Source: an uncultured Mycoplasmataceae bacterium
Lineage (GTDB): Bacteria; Bacillota_I; Bacilli_A; Mycoplasmatales; Hepatoplasmataceae
DNA length: 64,000 bases
Reading direction: 5' to 3'
Assembly: GCA_947330515.1 (NCBI GenBank)
Contig: CAMZOE010000010.1
Coordinates: 21,883 to 85,882, forward strand
Both the position numbers and the translations under genes were made by a program. The notes beneath the pieces were generated by a model. That model saw only the letters and a list, made by a program, of their open reading frames with translations, had not been told where the DNA came from and made no database searches. Shown piece after piece: positions 22,240 through 33,612 of the stretch. The first letter of the stretch is position 1. The number at the start of each line of letters is the position of its first letter.

Positions 22240-23556
22240 TTAAATTTCCTCTGCTTTAAGTAAATTAAAGTTATATAATTCTTCGAAATTTAATCCTTTT
22301 GTATAAATTAAATTTATTCCATTAGTTTGAATTTCTGTTGGTCTTAAAAAAACTTCTGTCCCTTGAGAATCAATTTTATGTTTAATTTTTTCTTTTGAAT
22401 TAATAATGAAAGCAATAGCATCTATTTGAAAAGAAGCATAAACTGAATTCTCTGTAATATCATATTTATCTTCTCCACCAATAATAGTTTCATTTGTTTG
22501 ATGAAAATAGTTTCCCTTATCCAAATTTATTTCTTCTGGACTTCTTGATTGAAAAGCAATTCATGGTTTTGTTGGCATCGAACTTCCAATATTTGTATCA
22601 CTTTTAAAAGCATCACCACTACCTTTAAGATTTTGATCAAAAATAATGTTATTGGTTTCAGTAATCTTTAATGAAGCAAAAATATTTGATAAATCTTCCA
22701 AAAAGTTTTTTTCAGCATTAGTAAGCGAACTAGCAACAGAGGTAGAACCAACTAAATAAATATCAATATTTTCATTTGATGCTTCATAAGCATCAGAAAA
22801 AACACCAACATTAGTAATAAAGTTTTGCATTCCTTTATTGAAATTTACATCATTAAGAGATAACGACAATGGTAGCACTTCATAAGCACTTGAAGAAAAC
22901 AACAATCAATTATAAAATAAAAATGAATATAAAAAGACGTTTAAATCTAAACTATTATTAATTTCATATGCTTCTGAAAATCCTTTTCAATCACCGACAG
23001 GAGTTGTAATTCCTTCATCTCATAAATTATCAGTTGAAGAATTATAAAGATTGTCTTGAATAAAAGTATTATATTTACTATCAACCCTAAAAAAGATATT
23101 GAATTCTCTTTTTGAAGCATAATTGTCCATATTATTCTTAATATCTTCAATAGGATTTACATCATTAAGATTTAAAATTCTATAACTATTATCCTTAAGA
23201 ACATATTTACCTTCTTTATCTTTAGTAATCAATGAAAAAAGAGAAGCATAACCAAAAGAATTTGTTGAATTAGAAACTTTTCTAATCATGTCATCATTTC
23301 CACTAACAGTTAAAACATTGCTAGTATATCTTTGATTATTTTCATCAAAATTAATTGAATTTTCGAAAGCTTCTCTTGTTCCTGAGATTGAATCTCTATT
23401 ATAAGCAATAACAGGATTAGTTGGTGTAGTTTTTCCACTTAAAAGAAAAGGTAAGAAAATGACTAACATAATTACTACAGTAATTGTTACCGAAATTAAT
23501 GAAGTAAAAGTAATCTTACCTTTTGTAGTTTCTAACCAAAATTTTATTTTATCCAT
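22240..23556 (-). CDS. pstS: Phosphate-binding protein PstS, membrane-anchored
   Basis: 438 aa. Extracellular phosphate receptor of the Pst importer. A TM segment (15-40) is followed by AYNRDSISGTREAF (51-64), the family's phosphate-site strand. A later SRSPEE and repeated glycine turns fit the fold. No Cys follows the TM helix, so it is not a lipoprotein; the uncleaved helix is probably the anchor. ACAAGG lies before the ATG. First gene of pstS-pstCA-pstB-phoU. Confidence 0.85.
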
Positions 23557-23598
23557 TTTTTTCCTTGTAAAATATATTTATATCTAACTTTTACTAAT

Positions 23599-23604
23599 AT
23601 TATA
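23599..23604 (-). promoter_or_regulatory. Probable -10 box of the pst operon
   Basis: TATAAT on the minus strand, about 43 bases upstream of the pstS ATG. No clear -35 element and no Pho-box repeats were seen. Confidence 0.4.
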
Positions 23605-23630
23605 AATTAATTAATAAAAAAAAATTATGA

Positions 23631-25070
23631 TTAAATTCAAAAAATAAATTGTTCAAATTCTTTCTTTTTAACATTAAAAAATAAAAGATCTTTTTCAATA
23701 TTGTTTTCATTTTCTGGTAAATTTAGAAGTTCTTCTCTAAAGGAAACATTTTTTATATTAAATTCTTGAGTTTTTTTTGAAATTGTTTTATCTTTATCAT
23801 ATTCAAGTGATATATTAAATTGATTTTTTAAATTAGAAATTTTAAGAGGGATAAAAATATTTTTAATATTATCAACATTAAAATAATTTAAATCTTGAAA
23901 ATTAAAATTAAATATTATTTTTTTATCAACAAAAATAGTATCATCAATAAAAACTAAAAACCAAAAAGGAAGAGAAATAATAATCCACTTGATATCAGGA
24001 GAATCGTTTGCTTCTTTATTTGCTTCAGTAATTAATTTTAAGAAAATTTTATTCAATAGTGTTGGTCCCACTAAAAATAAATTTGTCAAGAGTTCTTTTT
24101 TTAAATCAATTGAAATCTCAAGTCTATCTTTTCTATTTTTTGATGAAGTTTTCACTATTTTTAAGTTCTTAATATCTTGAGTTAAAATCTTTGTTTGAGT
24201 TTCGATTTCGTTATATATTTTTAAAATAAAATGTTTTGATTGAATTTTTTTAATTTTAAATGTATATAAATATTCAATTAAAGATAGTTTTAATTTTTTA
24301 TCAAAATCATAATTTGAAAAATAACCAACAATTTTATTAATAAGGAAATTAAAATTAAGATTCTCTGAAAGAAAAAAATGTATCTCTTGTGAAAGCTTTA
24401 ATAATTTATTTTGATCTTTAAAAAGTAAAATAACTCTATTATCTTCAGTTATCAAATAATCAACTATTTCTTTTTGGAGTTCTATATTTAGCAATAAAAC
24501 ATTAAATAAAATAAAACCATAATTTTTAAAATATCGATCATCGATTAAATCAATAAAAATATATGCTCCATATTTATATCTTTCAGTAAGATCTTTTATC
24601 TTATTATCATATTCCATTAATTTTATTTTATTTAATGAAGTAAAAATATCTTTATTAATTTTTTTAGTTTTAATTTTATAAACTAAATAAACTACATCAA
24701 TTTCTATTTTTTCAAAATTAATATAATTAATTTTTAACTGAAAAAAAATTATTTTATGAGAGAAAAATAAAATTACATTGTTATTATAATTAATAAATTG
24801 AACTAAACTTCCACTATCAAGAGAAAACTCATCTTTTTCTCGATCTTTTTTAATAAAAATATTTTCATTAATAAATTTTTCTTGATCATCGGGAATAGTT
24901 TTATCAAATGGAGAAACATATGAACAATCATTAATTTTAAAAAGAAATTCTTTTATTCCCATTGAGTTATTTTTAATTCCTAAATTTTCATCACTAAAAT
25001 TTACTATTTTTTTTTCTAAATCTATGGTAAATAAAGTTTTTCTAAAATTAGTTATTTTTTTACTTTTCAT
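23631..25070 (-). CDS. Unrecognised 479-aa protein coupled to the UvrD-like helicase
   Basis: 479 aa, very rich in Ile, Lys, Phe and Asn, with no TM segment or signal peptide evident. I do not recognise the family. The ATG lies within the last codons of the helicase gene (11-nt overlap), with TGGAGG three bases before it. Translational coupling to a DNA helicase hints at DNA transactions, but nothing in the sequence proves this. The C-terminus ends in a TGA-encoded Trp, Ile, then TAA. Confidence 0.7.
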
Positions 25071-27183
25071 AAACCTCCAGCGCTTTATTATTTTTAATTA
25101 AAATTTTAATACCAATATTTTTATCAAAAGCAACCTTGACATAATTTCCCATATCTTCTAAAACCACACCTTTATGATAATCGCGATGATAAACAACACT
25201 ACCAGTTGTTATTTTAGAATTATCTTTAAAATAATCTTCTTGTTTCATTTGATAAGAATTATCTTCTTTTTGTTGGAAGAAAATACCAGAATATAATCTT
25301 TCTTTTTCTAAACCTAAATTATTTAAAAATGAAGATTCATTCTTTCTTCTTCCATTAAAATCAAAACCTTTAGAAAAAGTTAAAAATAGTTTTTCTTTTG
25401 CTCTTGTAATTGCAACGTAAAAACTTCTTCTTTCTTCCTCAATACTTTTAAGAAAATTACCAGAATCATTTAAAGCATTTCAAGTAGGAAAAACCCCTTC
25501 AATTAAGCCAACAACAAATACAACTTTAAATTCTGTTCCTTTTGAAGAATGTGAAGTTATCAAAGTAACCATCTCATTTGAAGATTCAGTATCTGCACTA
25601 GAAGTTAACGAAACTTTTTGTAAGTATTGAACAAATGAGGGAACTAAATTTTCTAAATCTAATTGTTTATCTAATTCTAATAATGCTTCATGAAGATTTT
25701 CAATTCTATTTCCATCATCTTCATAATATTTAAAGAAATAAATTTCTTTTAAAAAATTAGTAAAGTATTTTTTAATAGAAATTATTTTTCCTTTATTAAG
25801 AAGTGCACGATATTTTTCAACTGTTTTAATATATTCATTTATTTTTTTACCTGAAGCAACTTCTTTAGTTGCTTCAAAATATGAAAGATTATTTTCTCTT
25901 GAATACTTAATGATTTTATCTAAAGTAACAGCACCAATTCCTTTAGGTGGTACTTGACTAGTAATCTCAAAATAATAATTATCATCCAATAAAAGAAAAC
26001 CTAATAAAGAAAATAATTCTTTTATTTCTTTACGATCATAAAACTTAAATCCTCCAATAACTTTATAAGGAATATTATTTTCAATGAAAGATTTTTCAAA
26101 TTCTTTAGAAATATAATTACTTCTATAAATAATAGCAAAATCACCAAAATTATATTTTTCCTCTGTAATTAAACAAGAAATTTTTTTAGCAATAAAGTTT
26201 GCTTCTATTGGAGCAGAAGCAAATTCATTAATCTTAATTTTAAAATTTGTTTTATTAACATTTCTTGTAAATAATTCATTATGAATTCTATTTTTATTAT
26301 TTTTAATTACTTTTTTCGCAACAGTTAAAATTTCTGGAATAGAACGATAATTTTCAGAAAGAATAAAAGTTTTAACATTATCAAAATATTGATCAAAATT
26401 TAAAATTAAATCAATATTAGCACCTCTTCAAGAATATAAATTTTGATCAGGATCACCAACTATTGTTAAATTTGATTTTTTAGTTGTTAATAATCTTAAA
26501 ATTTCAAACTGAATATCATTTGTATCTTGAAATTCATCAACAAAAACATTTAAAAATCGTTCTTGATATTTCTTTGCAACTTCAGGATTTTCTCTTAATA
26601 AATTTCTTGTTTCAATTAATAAATCATCAAAATCAAAACCATTATTTTCTTGTTTATAATCTTTGTATTTTTTATTTAACTTTATTTTTGTTTTTTCAAT
26701 AGCAGGTGTATTTTCTAAAATTTCTTCGTCTTCAATATCATTCATTGATGATAAAAAATCATTAGGAGAAATGTTTTGTAATTGAAAGTTTTCTTTTTGA
26801 ATTTTTTTAACAATTCTTATTTGTTCGGTATAATCAAAAATTTTAAAATCTTGATTTTTTTCTTGATTAGAAAATTCTATTCTTAAAAATCATGAAGCAA
26901 AAGAATGATAAGTAAAAATCATTGGAAGCATTCTTTCGTCATCTGTAAATTCTTTCATTCTTTCAATAATTTCTTCTTTAGCTTTATTTGTAAAAGTAAT
27001 AACCAAAACTTCTTTTGGGTTAACATTTTTAACGAAAATTAAATATGCAATTTTAGCTATAATAGTAGTAGTTTTTCCGGTTCCAGGACCAGCAATTATC
27101 CTTGTAGAAGTATTAAAATGAAGAACAGATTTTTTCTGTTCTTCATTTAATCTATCAAGTATTTTGTTTTCAATGTTTTCCAT
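25060..27183 (-). CDS. pcrA: UvrD/PcrA-type DNA helicase (superfamily 1)
   Basis: 707 aa. 3'-5' helicase of repair and replication. Motifs: IIAGPGTGKTTTI (Walker A, near 32), VITFTNKAKEEI (Ia), VFVDEFQDTND (Walker B, near 235), IVGDPDQNLYSWRGA (III), LSENYRS (IV), LITSHSSKGTEFKVVFVVGL (V) and RRSFYVAITRAKEKLFL (VI). The last 60 residues form a small Tudor-like domain (GSVVYHRDYHKGVV), as in PcrA. AAGGAA precedes the ATG. UvrD and PcrA cannot be told apart by name here. Confidence 0.93.
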
Positions 27184-27197
27184 TTATTTTCCTTGAA

Positions 27198-28517
27198 TTA
27201 TTTATTTTTAAAAATTATTTCATTAATTTCTATTTCTTCAGTAGCTTCTTTCTTTAATTCTATATCTTTTGATAATTCTTTTTCTTCATTTTCTTTGACA
27301 TTTTCATTTTTAGAAACATCATTTTCTTTTGCATTTTCAATTACTATTTTTTGATTTTTATTTTCTTCTTTTGTTTCATCAACGATTGGTTCTTTCATTT
27401 CTTTTTCATTGTCTAAAAAAGAATCTTTTGAAGTTAAATTATTTTCTTTTTCATTCTCTAAAGAAGAATCTTTTAAAGTTAAATCATTTTCTTTTTCTTT
27501 TTCAAATTGATCTCAATCAATTAAATCTTCAATATCTAAATCATTATCTTTAACAGATGTTTTTTCTAAAGAATTAAATTCAATTAAAGTTTTATTTTCT
27601 TCAACACTTAAAATTTTTCATTTTAATTTTTCTTCTTCAATTGGAGTAATAGTATCTTCATTAACTTCTTCTAATAATTTTAATTCTCCATAAGTTGATA
27701 GTTCAATAACAGCAACATTGCTAAATTTATCTTGTAATCCTCTTTTTTTAGGATTAAAAGCGATAGTTAATAATATTGATAAAAATCAGATTGTAGCAAA
27801 TGATCTTCATAGAGAAATAATAATTGAAATAGTTCCTTGATAACCTTTAATGTAAGTTGAATTAAAATCTCTAACTGCTGTAATAAAACTAATAGCAGTT
27901 TGGAAAGTTTCATGTCCTTTATCTCCTCCACCAGGTATTAAAAGAGCAAAAAAATTGTAAAACATTTGTAATGTTTCAGGATTAAAACCAATAATAAGGA
28001 TTAAAACATTACTAAATATAATTACTGGTGTAATAAACATTTCTCTTTTAATATAAACCTTATATGAATGTTTATTTCTCCCTCATTCTTTTTCTTCATC
28101 TAATGAGAATGGAGCAATTCCTAAGAATTTTTTTCCTATAGTTTGTCCAAAATATTTTTTATTCAAAAATAAAGGATAAATATATCCGAAAAAAATTGCA
28201 CTAAAAATAGTAATTAATGTTCCTACGATAATCTGTCAAGAATAAAAAAAAGTAATATTGGAACCAAAAAATACATTAAAAAAAGTATCTGCACCAGTAT
28301 CTGGTGTTAATGGTGTTATTCCTGATGAAACTATACCCTTCAATTGATTAATAACAGTAATATAACTAAGTGTTGCAAAAATAACACCTAAAATTGAATA
28401 AGAAAATAAATCAAATAATCTAGCAAGCAGTCTTTTTCATAACGGTGCTGGAAGAGCTGATTTTTCTCCTAACTTGAAATAAAGATCTTCACGATCTATT
28501 GTTGAATTATTTGTCAT
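27198..28517 (-). CDS. RDD family membrane protein with long acidic C-terminal tail
   Basis: 439 aa. RDD features: LLARLFDLFSYSI (near 32-44), GQTIGKKFLGIAPF (near 125) and NPKKRGLQDKFSNVAV (near 243). About five to six TM helices occupy residues 35-240. The remaining roughly 190 residues are Glu/Lys/Asn/Ser-rich, with repeated elements such as EKENDLTLKDSSLENEKE and EKENNLTSKDSFLDNEKE. The role of RDD proteins is not settled. No ribosome site precedes the ATG; a TATAAT ends six bases upstream. Confidence 0.75.
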
Positions 28518-28523
28518 ATTTTT

Positions 28524-28529
28524 ATTATA
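28524..28529 (-). promoter_or_regulatory. -10 box of the RDD gene, leaderless arrangement
   Basis: TATAAT on the minus strand ends six bases before the RDD gene ATG with only AAAAAT between, so the transcript would begin at the start codon. It overlaps the end region of folD. No -35 match. Confidence 0.4.
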
Positions 28530-28540
28530 TAATAAGTAAT

Positions 28541-29392
28541 CTAAATTATTTTTTTATAATCCTTTGCTTTAGCGGCAATAACAACATTTTCAAATAACGA
28601 TGCTACTGTAATTGGGCCAATACCATTAGGTGTAGGAGTTACTAATTTAGCAATCCCATTAAAGTCTTGATAAACAAAATCACCAGCAACCTTACCATCA
28701 TCAGTTTTCGATACTCCTACTCCAATAACAATTGCACCTTTTTTAATCATTGTTGCTTCAAAAAGATTTTCTTTTCCGACTGCACTAACAATAACATCAT
28801 ATTTATTTAAATCTTGCTTTCAATTCTTTGAAAATTCATGAACAATTTTAACAGTAGCATGTTGATATAAACAATATTTAGAAAGAGGCATCCCCAATAA
28901 ATCTGAATAACCTATAATCAATACTTCTTTTCCTTTTAATTCAACATCATAAAGATTAAAGACGTGAACTACTGCTTTTGCAGTTGCTGGCATAAAAGAG
29001 GTTTGAAAATTATCCATTAATCCTTTGTTTGTTGGTGAAAAACCATCAACATCCTTATTGGGGTCAATTAAATTAAAAAGTTTGTACTTATCAATATTAG
29101 ATAACAAAGGTAGTTGAATTAAAATTCCAGTAATAGTTTCATCTTGATTCATCTTTAATAAAACTTTTTCTACTTCTTCTTGAGAACAAGTTTTTTTATG
29201 AAATAATTCTATTTCTACACCAATAGTTTTAGCAACATTAATTTTATGATTAATATAAATTTCTGTTGCTTTATCATCTCCTAAATGAATAATTCCTAGT
29301 TTTGGTTTTAAAGAATTTGTTTTAATAGTATTTTTTAAATCAGAAATAATTGTTTCCTTGATTTTATTACCATTTATATAAATTGTTTCCAT
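28541..29392 (-). CDS. folD: Methylenetetrahydrofolate dehydrogenase/cyclohydrolase FolD
   Basis: 283 aa, normal length. Interconverts methylene-THF and formyl-THF; formyl-THF feeds initiator tRNA formylation. The active-site Lys lies in TEIYINHKINVAK (near 46-56). ILIQLPLL, DPNKDVDGFSP and the C-terminal TPTPNGIGPITVA are family hallmarks. The nucleotide loop reads IIGYSDLLGMPLS, with Tyr where GRS is common. AAAGGAG precedes the ATG. Preceded by a set of overlapping hairpins (29408-29451). Confidence 0.95.
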
Positions 29393-29407
29393 CTTTTCTC
29401 CTTTTAT

Positions 29408-29451
29408 CTCTATTTTCCTTTTTAAAAGGAAAATAGAGTTTTTAAACTCTA
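29408..29451 (-). other. Two overlapping hairpins between tsaD and folD (terminator and possible attenuator)
   Basis: On the minus strand AATAGAGTTT/AAACTCTATT can fold first, followed by TTTTCCTTTT as a terminator for tsaD. The CTCTATTTTCCTTTT arm can instead pair with AAAAGGAAAATAGAG further on. The two stems share one arm and exclude each other. The second ends five bases before the folD ribosome site. Whether this is regulated is unknown. Confidence 0.6.
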
Positions 29452-29456
29452 TTAAT

Positions 29457-30443
29457 TTATTTTTTAAATAATTTTAATTTTGGTAATGAATCAACAGTTA
29501 AACTTGCTTTTTTGATTAACCCATTAGTATATCTAAAATAAAAAGCAGTGCCAATCATAGCAGCATTATCTGTTGTAAATTTCATTGATGGTTGAAAAAC
29601 ATTAATATGTGTTTTATCAAAACCTTTTCTTAAAAAAGAATTAGCACTAACACCGCCACCAATAATTAAATTATTAATTTGGTATTGTTTGATTGCTTGA
29701 TTAGTTTTTGTAATTAATTGGTTTATTGCTGCCTGAGTAAAACTATATGCAATTGCTTCTTTAGAAAATTCATTTGTTTTTGATAACTTTAAAACATTTG
29801 ATTTTAAACCTGAATAAGAAAAATCAAGAGAATTTTTTAAAATAATTTTTGGATTAGGAAATTTTTCTGAAAGATCAAATTTTTGTGAAATTTCATCAAT
29901 AATTTTCCCGCCAGGATAACCAAGTTCTAAGATTCTTGCAACCTTATCAAAAGCTTCTCCAACCGCATCATCTCTTGTTTTGGAAATAAGATTGTATTTA
30001 AAACCATCTTTTCTAAAAAGAATTGTATGTCCGCCTGAAGCAATTAACACAATTGCTTTTTTTGGGACATCTTCATAGTTTTGATTTATAAAAGCTGAAT
30101 AAACATGACCTTCTAAATGATTAATAACATAAAGATCAATTTCATATAATGTTGCTAATGTTTTAGCAACTACTAGTCCTATTTGTAGAGTGTTTATTAA
30201 ACCAGGGCCTTGAGTAACAACAATCGCTTCCATTTGTTGTAATGTTAGATTTGCATCTTTTAAAGTAAATTTAATTAGTTCATCAATTGAATTAGTATGT
30301 TCCCTTGATGCCATCTCAGGAATTATCCCTCCATATTTTTCATGAATATTTTGTGATTTAGTATTCATTGATAATAATTGGTTATTTTCGAAAATTGCTA
30401 TTGAAGTGTCATCGCAAGAGGTTTCTATTGTAAGAAAAAACAT
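29457..30443 (-). CDS. tsaD: tRNA t6A synthesis protein TsaD (Kae1/Gcp)
   Basis: 328 aa. Transfers the threonylcarbamoyl group to A37 of ANN-decoding tRNAs. ASKHA-fold motifs: LTIETSCDDTSIAIF at the N-terminus, metal-binding NHLEGHVYSA (near 108-117), IASGGHTIL (near 132-140), VGEAFDKVARIL and IIGGGVSANSFLR. The start at 30443 fits the family N-terminus and is one base past the asnS stop. TsaB and TsaE are encoded just upstream in the same direction. Confidence 0.97.
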   Translation of the reverse strand: MFFLTIETSCDDTSIAIFENNQLLSMNTKSQNIHEKYGGIIPEMASREHTNSIDELIKFTLKDANLTLQQMEAIVVTQGPGLINTLQIGLVVAKTLATLYEIDLYVINHLEGHVYSAFINQNYEDVPKKAIVLIASGGHTILFRKDGFKYNLISKTRDDAVGEAFDKVARILELGYPGGKIIDEISQKFDLSEKFPNPKIILKNSLDFSYSGLKSNVLKLSKTNEFSKEAIAYSFTQAAINQLITKTNQAIKQYQINNLIIGGGVSANSFLRKGFDKTHINVFQPSMKFTTDNAAMIGTAFYFRYTNGLIKKASLTVDSLPKLKLFKK

Positions 30444-30444
30444 T

Positions 30445-31791
30445 TTAATAAAGAATGTTCCCTGGAGTTCTTGGGAATGGTAAAACATCTCTAATGTTTT
30501 TTGTCCCTGTAAGATACATTACTAATCTTTCAATTCCTAAACCAAATCCTGTTGATTTTAAATAACCTTCTTTTCTTAAATCTAAATATCATGATAATTC
30601 TTCCATATCAATATTATTAGCTTTTGTAGCTGTAAGAATTTTTTCAAAATCATTTTCTCTTTCACTACCACCAATTAATTCACCAATTTCAGGAATAATT
30701 AAATCAAAACCTCTAACTGTTTTTTGATCATCATTTTGTTTCATGTAAAAAGCTTTAATTGTTTTAGGATAATCATAAATATAAACTATACTATCTTCAT
30801 AAAAAGTTGCAAGAAATTTTTCATGTTCTGTTGAAAGATCTAATCCAAATTCAATATCTTGAACTTCAAATTGTTCCTTATGCTCTTTTAAAATTTCAAT
30901 TGCTTTTTCATATTTAATTTTTTTAATTTTTTTATCCATTAGGATAGAAATTCTTTTCCCAAGATCAACACCTGTTTGTTCTGTAAGAAAATCAATGTAT
31001 TCTTTAGCGTGAAGATTTAAATAGTTTGCTACATAAGCAAGCATTTCAGCACTTAAATCCATTACTTCATTATAATCAGCAAAAGCAATTTCTGGTTCTA
31101 ACATTCAAAATTCAGAAGCATGTTTTTGAGTGTTAGAATTTTCAGCTCTAAATGTTGGTGCTAATGTATAAACCTTAGTAAATGATTGAGCAAATGATTC
31201 TGCTTGTAATTGTCCAGAAACTGATAGTGAAACTGAATTAGTAAAGAATTCTTTTTTATCATTAGTGACTACTTTAAAAGTTTCTCCAGCTCCTTCGGCA
31301 TCATTAGAAGTTAAAATAGGAGAATTAACATAAATAAAACCTTGTTCATTAAAGAAACTGTGAAGAGCAAACATTATTAATGATCTTATTTTAAAGATTG
31401 ATTGAAAAGTTTTTGTCTTTGGTCTTAAATGAGCGATTTCTCTTAAAAATTCATGAGAATGAGTTTTTCTTTGAAGAGGATTATTTTCAGTTGCTAATGC
31501 AAATTCATTAATTTTTAATAAATTTCCTTCTAAAACATTATTTTTATTATTTTTTACTAACTCAATAGTAAAATCTATTGCAGAAAAAATCGGTAAACTT
31601 TGAAGAAATTTAAAAGTTTTTTCATCGTTTAATTTTTCTGCTTTATAAACAACTTGAATACCATTTAAAGTACTTCCATCAAAAATTTCAAGAAAACCAA
31701 TTTTTTTTGATGAACGGTTAAAGCGAACTCATCCTTTTAACTGGACTGTTTTTCCCTCATTAGAAAGTTCTAATATTTTTTTTATTGACAT
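30445..31791 (-). CDS. asnS: Asparaginyl-tRNA synthetase
   Basis: 448 aa. Class II synthetase with an N-terminal OB-fold anticodon domain ([25 protein letters not shown], about 15-40) and a catalytic core. Motif 2 is [21 protein letters not shown] and motif 3 [22 protein letters not shown] marks AsnRS rather than AspRS. Lies between tsaD and tsaB, one base from the former. Confidence 0.96.
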
Positions 31792-31817
31792 CTTTTTTTA
31801 CTCCTTATTAAACTTGA

Positions 31818-32339
31818 CTAGTTCATATAAATTAATTCTATATCATTTGAATTTTGTAATTTAAATTTCGAAAGATTTTTTTCTAAATCTTTTGCTCCAA
31901 AATTTTCAAAATTTATTTCTTGATTTTTAAATTTTGGATCTTCTTTTACTAATTTAAAAGTTTCTTTTAAAAATAATTTTTTTTGATAAAAAAAATTATT
32001 TTTAGAAATTTTTACTACTGGTTTAACTTTTTTTCTTTTTCCTAAAGTTAATGTATCAATTACCATTAATTCAATTTTTTCATTAAAAATTTTATATGTT
32101 TTAGCAATTAAAAAAGATACTTTTACCCCGGTAAAAGAACCGGGACCAATAGTTAAATAAATTTGTTTAATTTCATCATTTTTAATTTTATTTTCTAATA
32201 AAAAAGTTTTTAACTCATCATTAGTTTTTTTTACCATATCTCGATTAGCATTTATTTTTTTAAAAGCAACTACTTTGTTTTCTTCATTAATAATGCCAAA
32301 CATAATCTTATCTGTTGATGTATCTAAAAATAATTTCAT
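31818..32339 (-). CDS. tsaB: tRNA t6A synthesis protein TsaB
   Basis: 173 aa. Inactive TsaD paralogue that scaffolds the TsaB-TsaD-TsaE complex. Begins KLFLDTSTDKIMFGII and carries LTIGPGSFTGVKVSFLIAKTY (near 62-82), the clearest signature of the family. It is shorter than many bacterial TsaB, with a reduced C-terminus. The ATG directly follows the tsaE stop, with GAGGTGA inside the end of tsaE. Confidence 0.9.
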   Translation of the reverse strand: MKLFLDTSTDKIMFGIINEENKVVAFKKINANRDMVKKTNDELKTFLLENKIKNDEIKQIYLTIGPGSFTGVKVSFLIAKTYKIFNEKIELMVIDTLTLGKRKKVKPVVKISKNNFFYQKKLFLKETFKLVKEDPKFKNQEINFENFGAKDLEKNLSKFKLQNSNDIELIYMN

Positions 32340-32789
32340 TTATTTTATCACCTCAATTTTTACTTTATCATTTGTTAATTTTTTTAACTTAATAATTATT
32401 TTATTTTTTTCCTTTTTTAATTTTGGAAATTTTGTTGGTCACTCAATAAAAACATGACCATTTTGGATATCTTCATAAATAGAAGCTTTTTGTTCTTTAC
32501 TTAACTCTTTTTTAACTAAATATAAATCATAATGATAAAATGATTGTTTTTTAGTTTCATAAGTATTTTTAAATGAAAAAGTTGGTGAAGTAACTTCTTC
32601 ATTAATTTCAAAAAAACTTAACATTCCTTTTATTAACGTTGTTTTCCCTGCAGCTAATTCTCCACTAATTAAAAAAAGTATCGGATCATCACTAGTTGCT
32701 ATATATATTTCTGAGATTTTTTTACCTATTTTATTTGTTTCTTTTTCAGAAGAAGAAATAAACTCCATTTTTTTATTAAAAAAAATCAT
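32340..32789 (-). CDS. tsaE: tRNA t6A synthesis ATPase TsaE
   Basis: 149 aa (142 if it starts at the ATG at 32768). Small P-loop ATPase needed for t6A formation. Walker A ISGELAAGKTTLIKG, VTSPTFSFKN and FYHYDLYLV are family motifs, and the C-terminus carries FIEWPTKFP, the conserved Trp being a TGA codon. No ribosome site precedes either ATG, so the start is open. It follows tRNA-His by 20 bases. Confidence 0.9.
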
Positions 32790-32808
32790 AGTCAAAATAA
32801 TAAAAAAA

Positions 32809-32884
32809 TGGGGCGAATGATGGGGATTGAACCCACGAATGCCGGAACCACAATCCGGAGCGTTAACCACTTCGCCACATCCGC
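32809..32884 (-). tRNA. trnH: tRNA-His (anticodon GTG)
   Basis: 76 nt with encoded CCA. Acceptor GCGGATG/CATTCGC, anticodon loop TTGTGGT, T loop TTCAATC. Discriminator is C73, and a G lies at position -1 in the gene (32885), the extra G-1:C73 pair that defines tRNA-His. Confidence 0.96.
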
Positions 32885-32968
32885 CATTATGCAATTTCAA
32901 TTTACATTAATCTTAATTGCTATTTATATTATAATAGCAAACCATTTTTTATTAAAAATTTTTTTTGA

Positions 32969-33601
32969 TTATTTTTTAATAATCTTAATGAAATAAATAG
33001 GTTTTCCTTGTTTGATGAATCTTTCTTCATACTCTGTAGTTATGATTTTTGGTTTATTTGTTTCATGTAAATCTAATGAAGTTTCCACAATTTCAAATCC
33101 TTCAAAAGAATCAAACTCATCAAATGAGAAATTATATAAGGGTTTTTGATCGGTTTTTATTTCTATAAAACCATGTTTTTTTAACACATTAAAATATTGA
33201 GAAATAAATGTTTTATAAGTAAGCCTTCTTTTTTCATGTTTCTTCTTTGGTCAAGGATCTGAAAAGTTTAAATATATACCATCAATTGTTTCTTTTTTAA
33301 ACCATTCATCTAAAAATAAAGCATCTCCACTAATAAATTTTAAATTATCAATAGGTAATGATTGTTGTTTAATTTTATTTAAAACTAGATATTGAACAGA
33401 AGGATACTTTTCAATTCCAATAAAATTATGGTTTTCTCTTGATAAAGCATGTTCTAAAATGAATCCTCCTTTACCCATACCAATTTCTAAAAATAATGGT
33501 TTATCATTATTTTTAAAAAATTGATTGCTTTGTTTATTTTCAATTAATAATTTTGACGCTTCAAGCTTTTCCAAAGCATCTTTAACATTTCTTAAACGCA
33601 T
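32969..33601 (-). CDS. trmB: tRNA (guanine-N7-)-methyltransferase TrmB
   Basis: 210 aa. Methylates G46 in the tRNA variable loop using SAM. LFLEIGMGKGGFI (SAM loop, near 36-48), NFIGIEKYPS and the tRNA-site motif YLNFSDPWPKKKHEKRRLT (near 110-130, Trp coded by TGA) identify it. GGGAGAGAA precedes the ATG, 11 bases after leuS. Confidence 0.95.
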
Positions 33602-33612
33602 TTCTCTCCCTT

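Noticed and set aside
32942-32975. AT-rich inverted repeat after trmB as a terminator
   Set aside because: On the minus strand the stem is followed by A residues, not T; trmB and tRNA-His may be cotranscribed.
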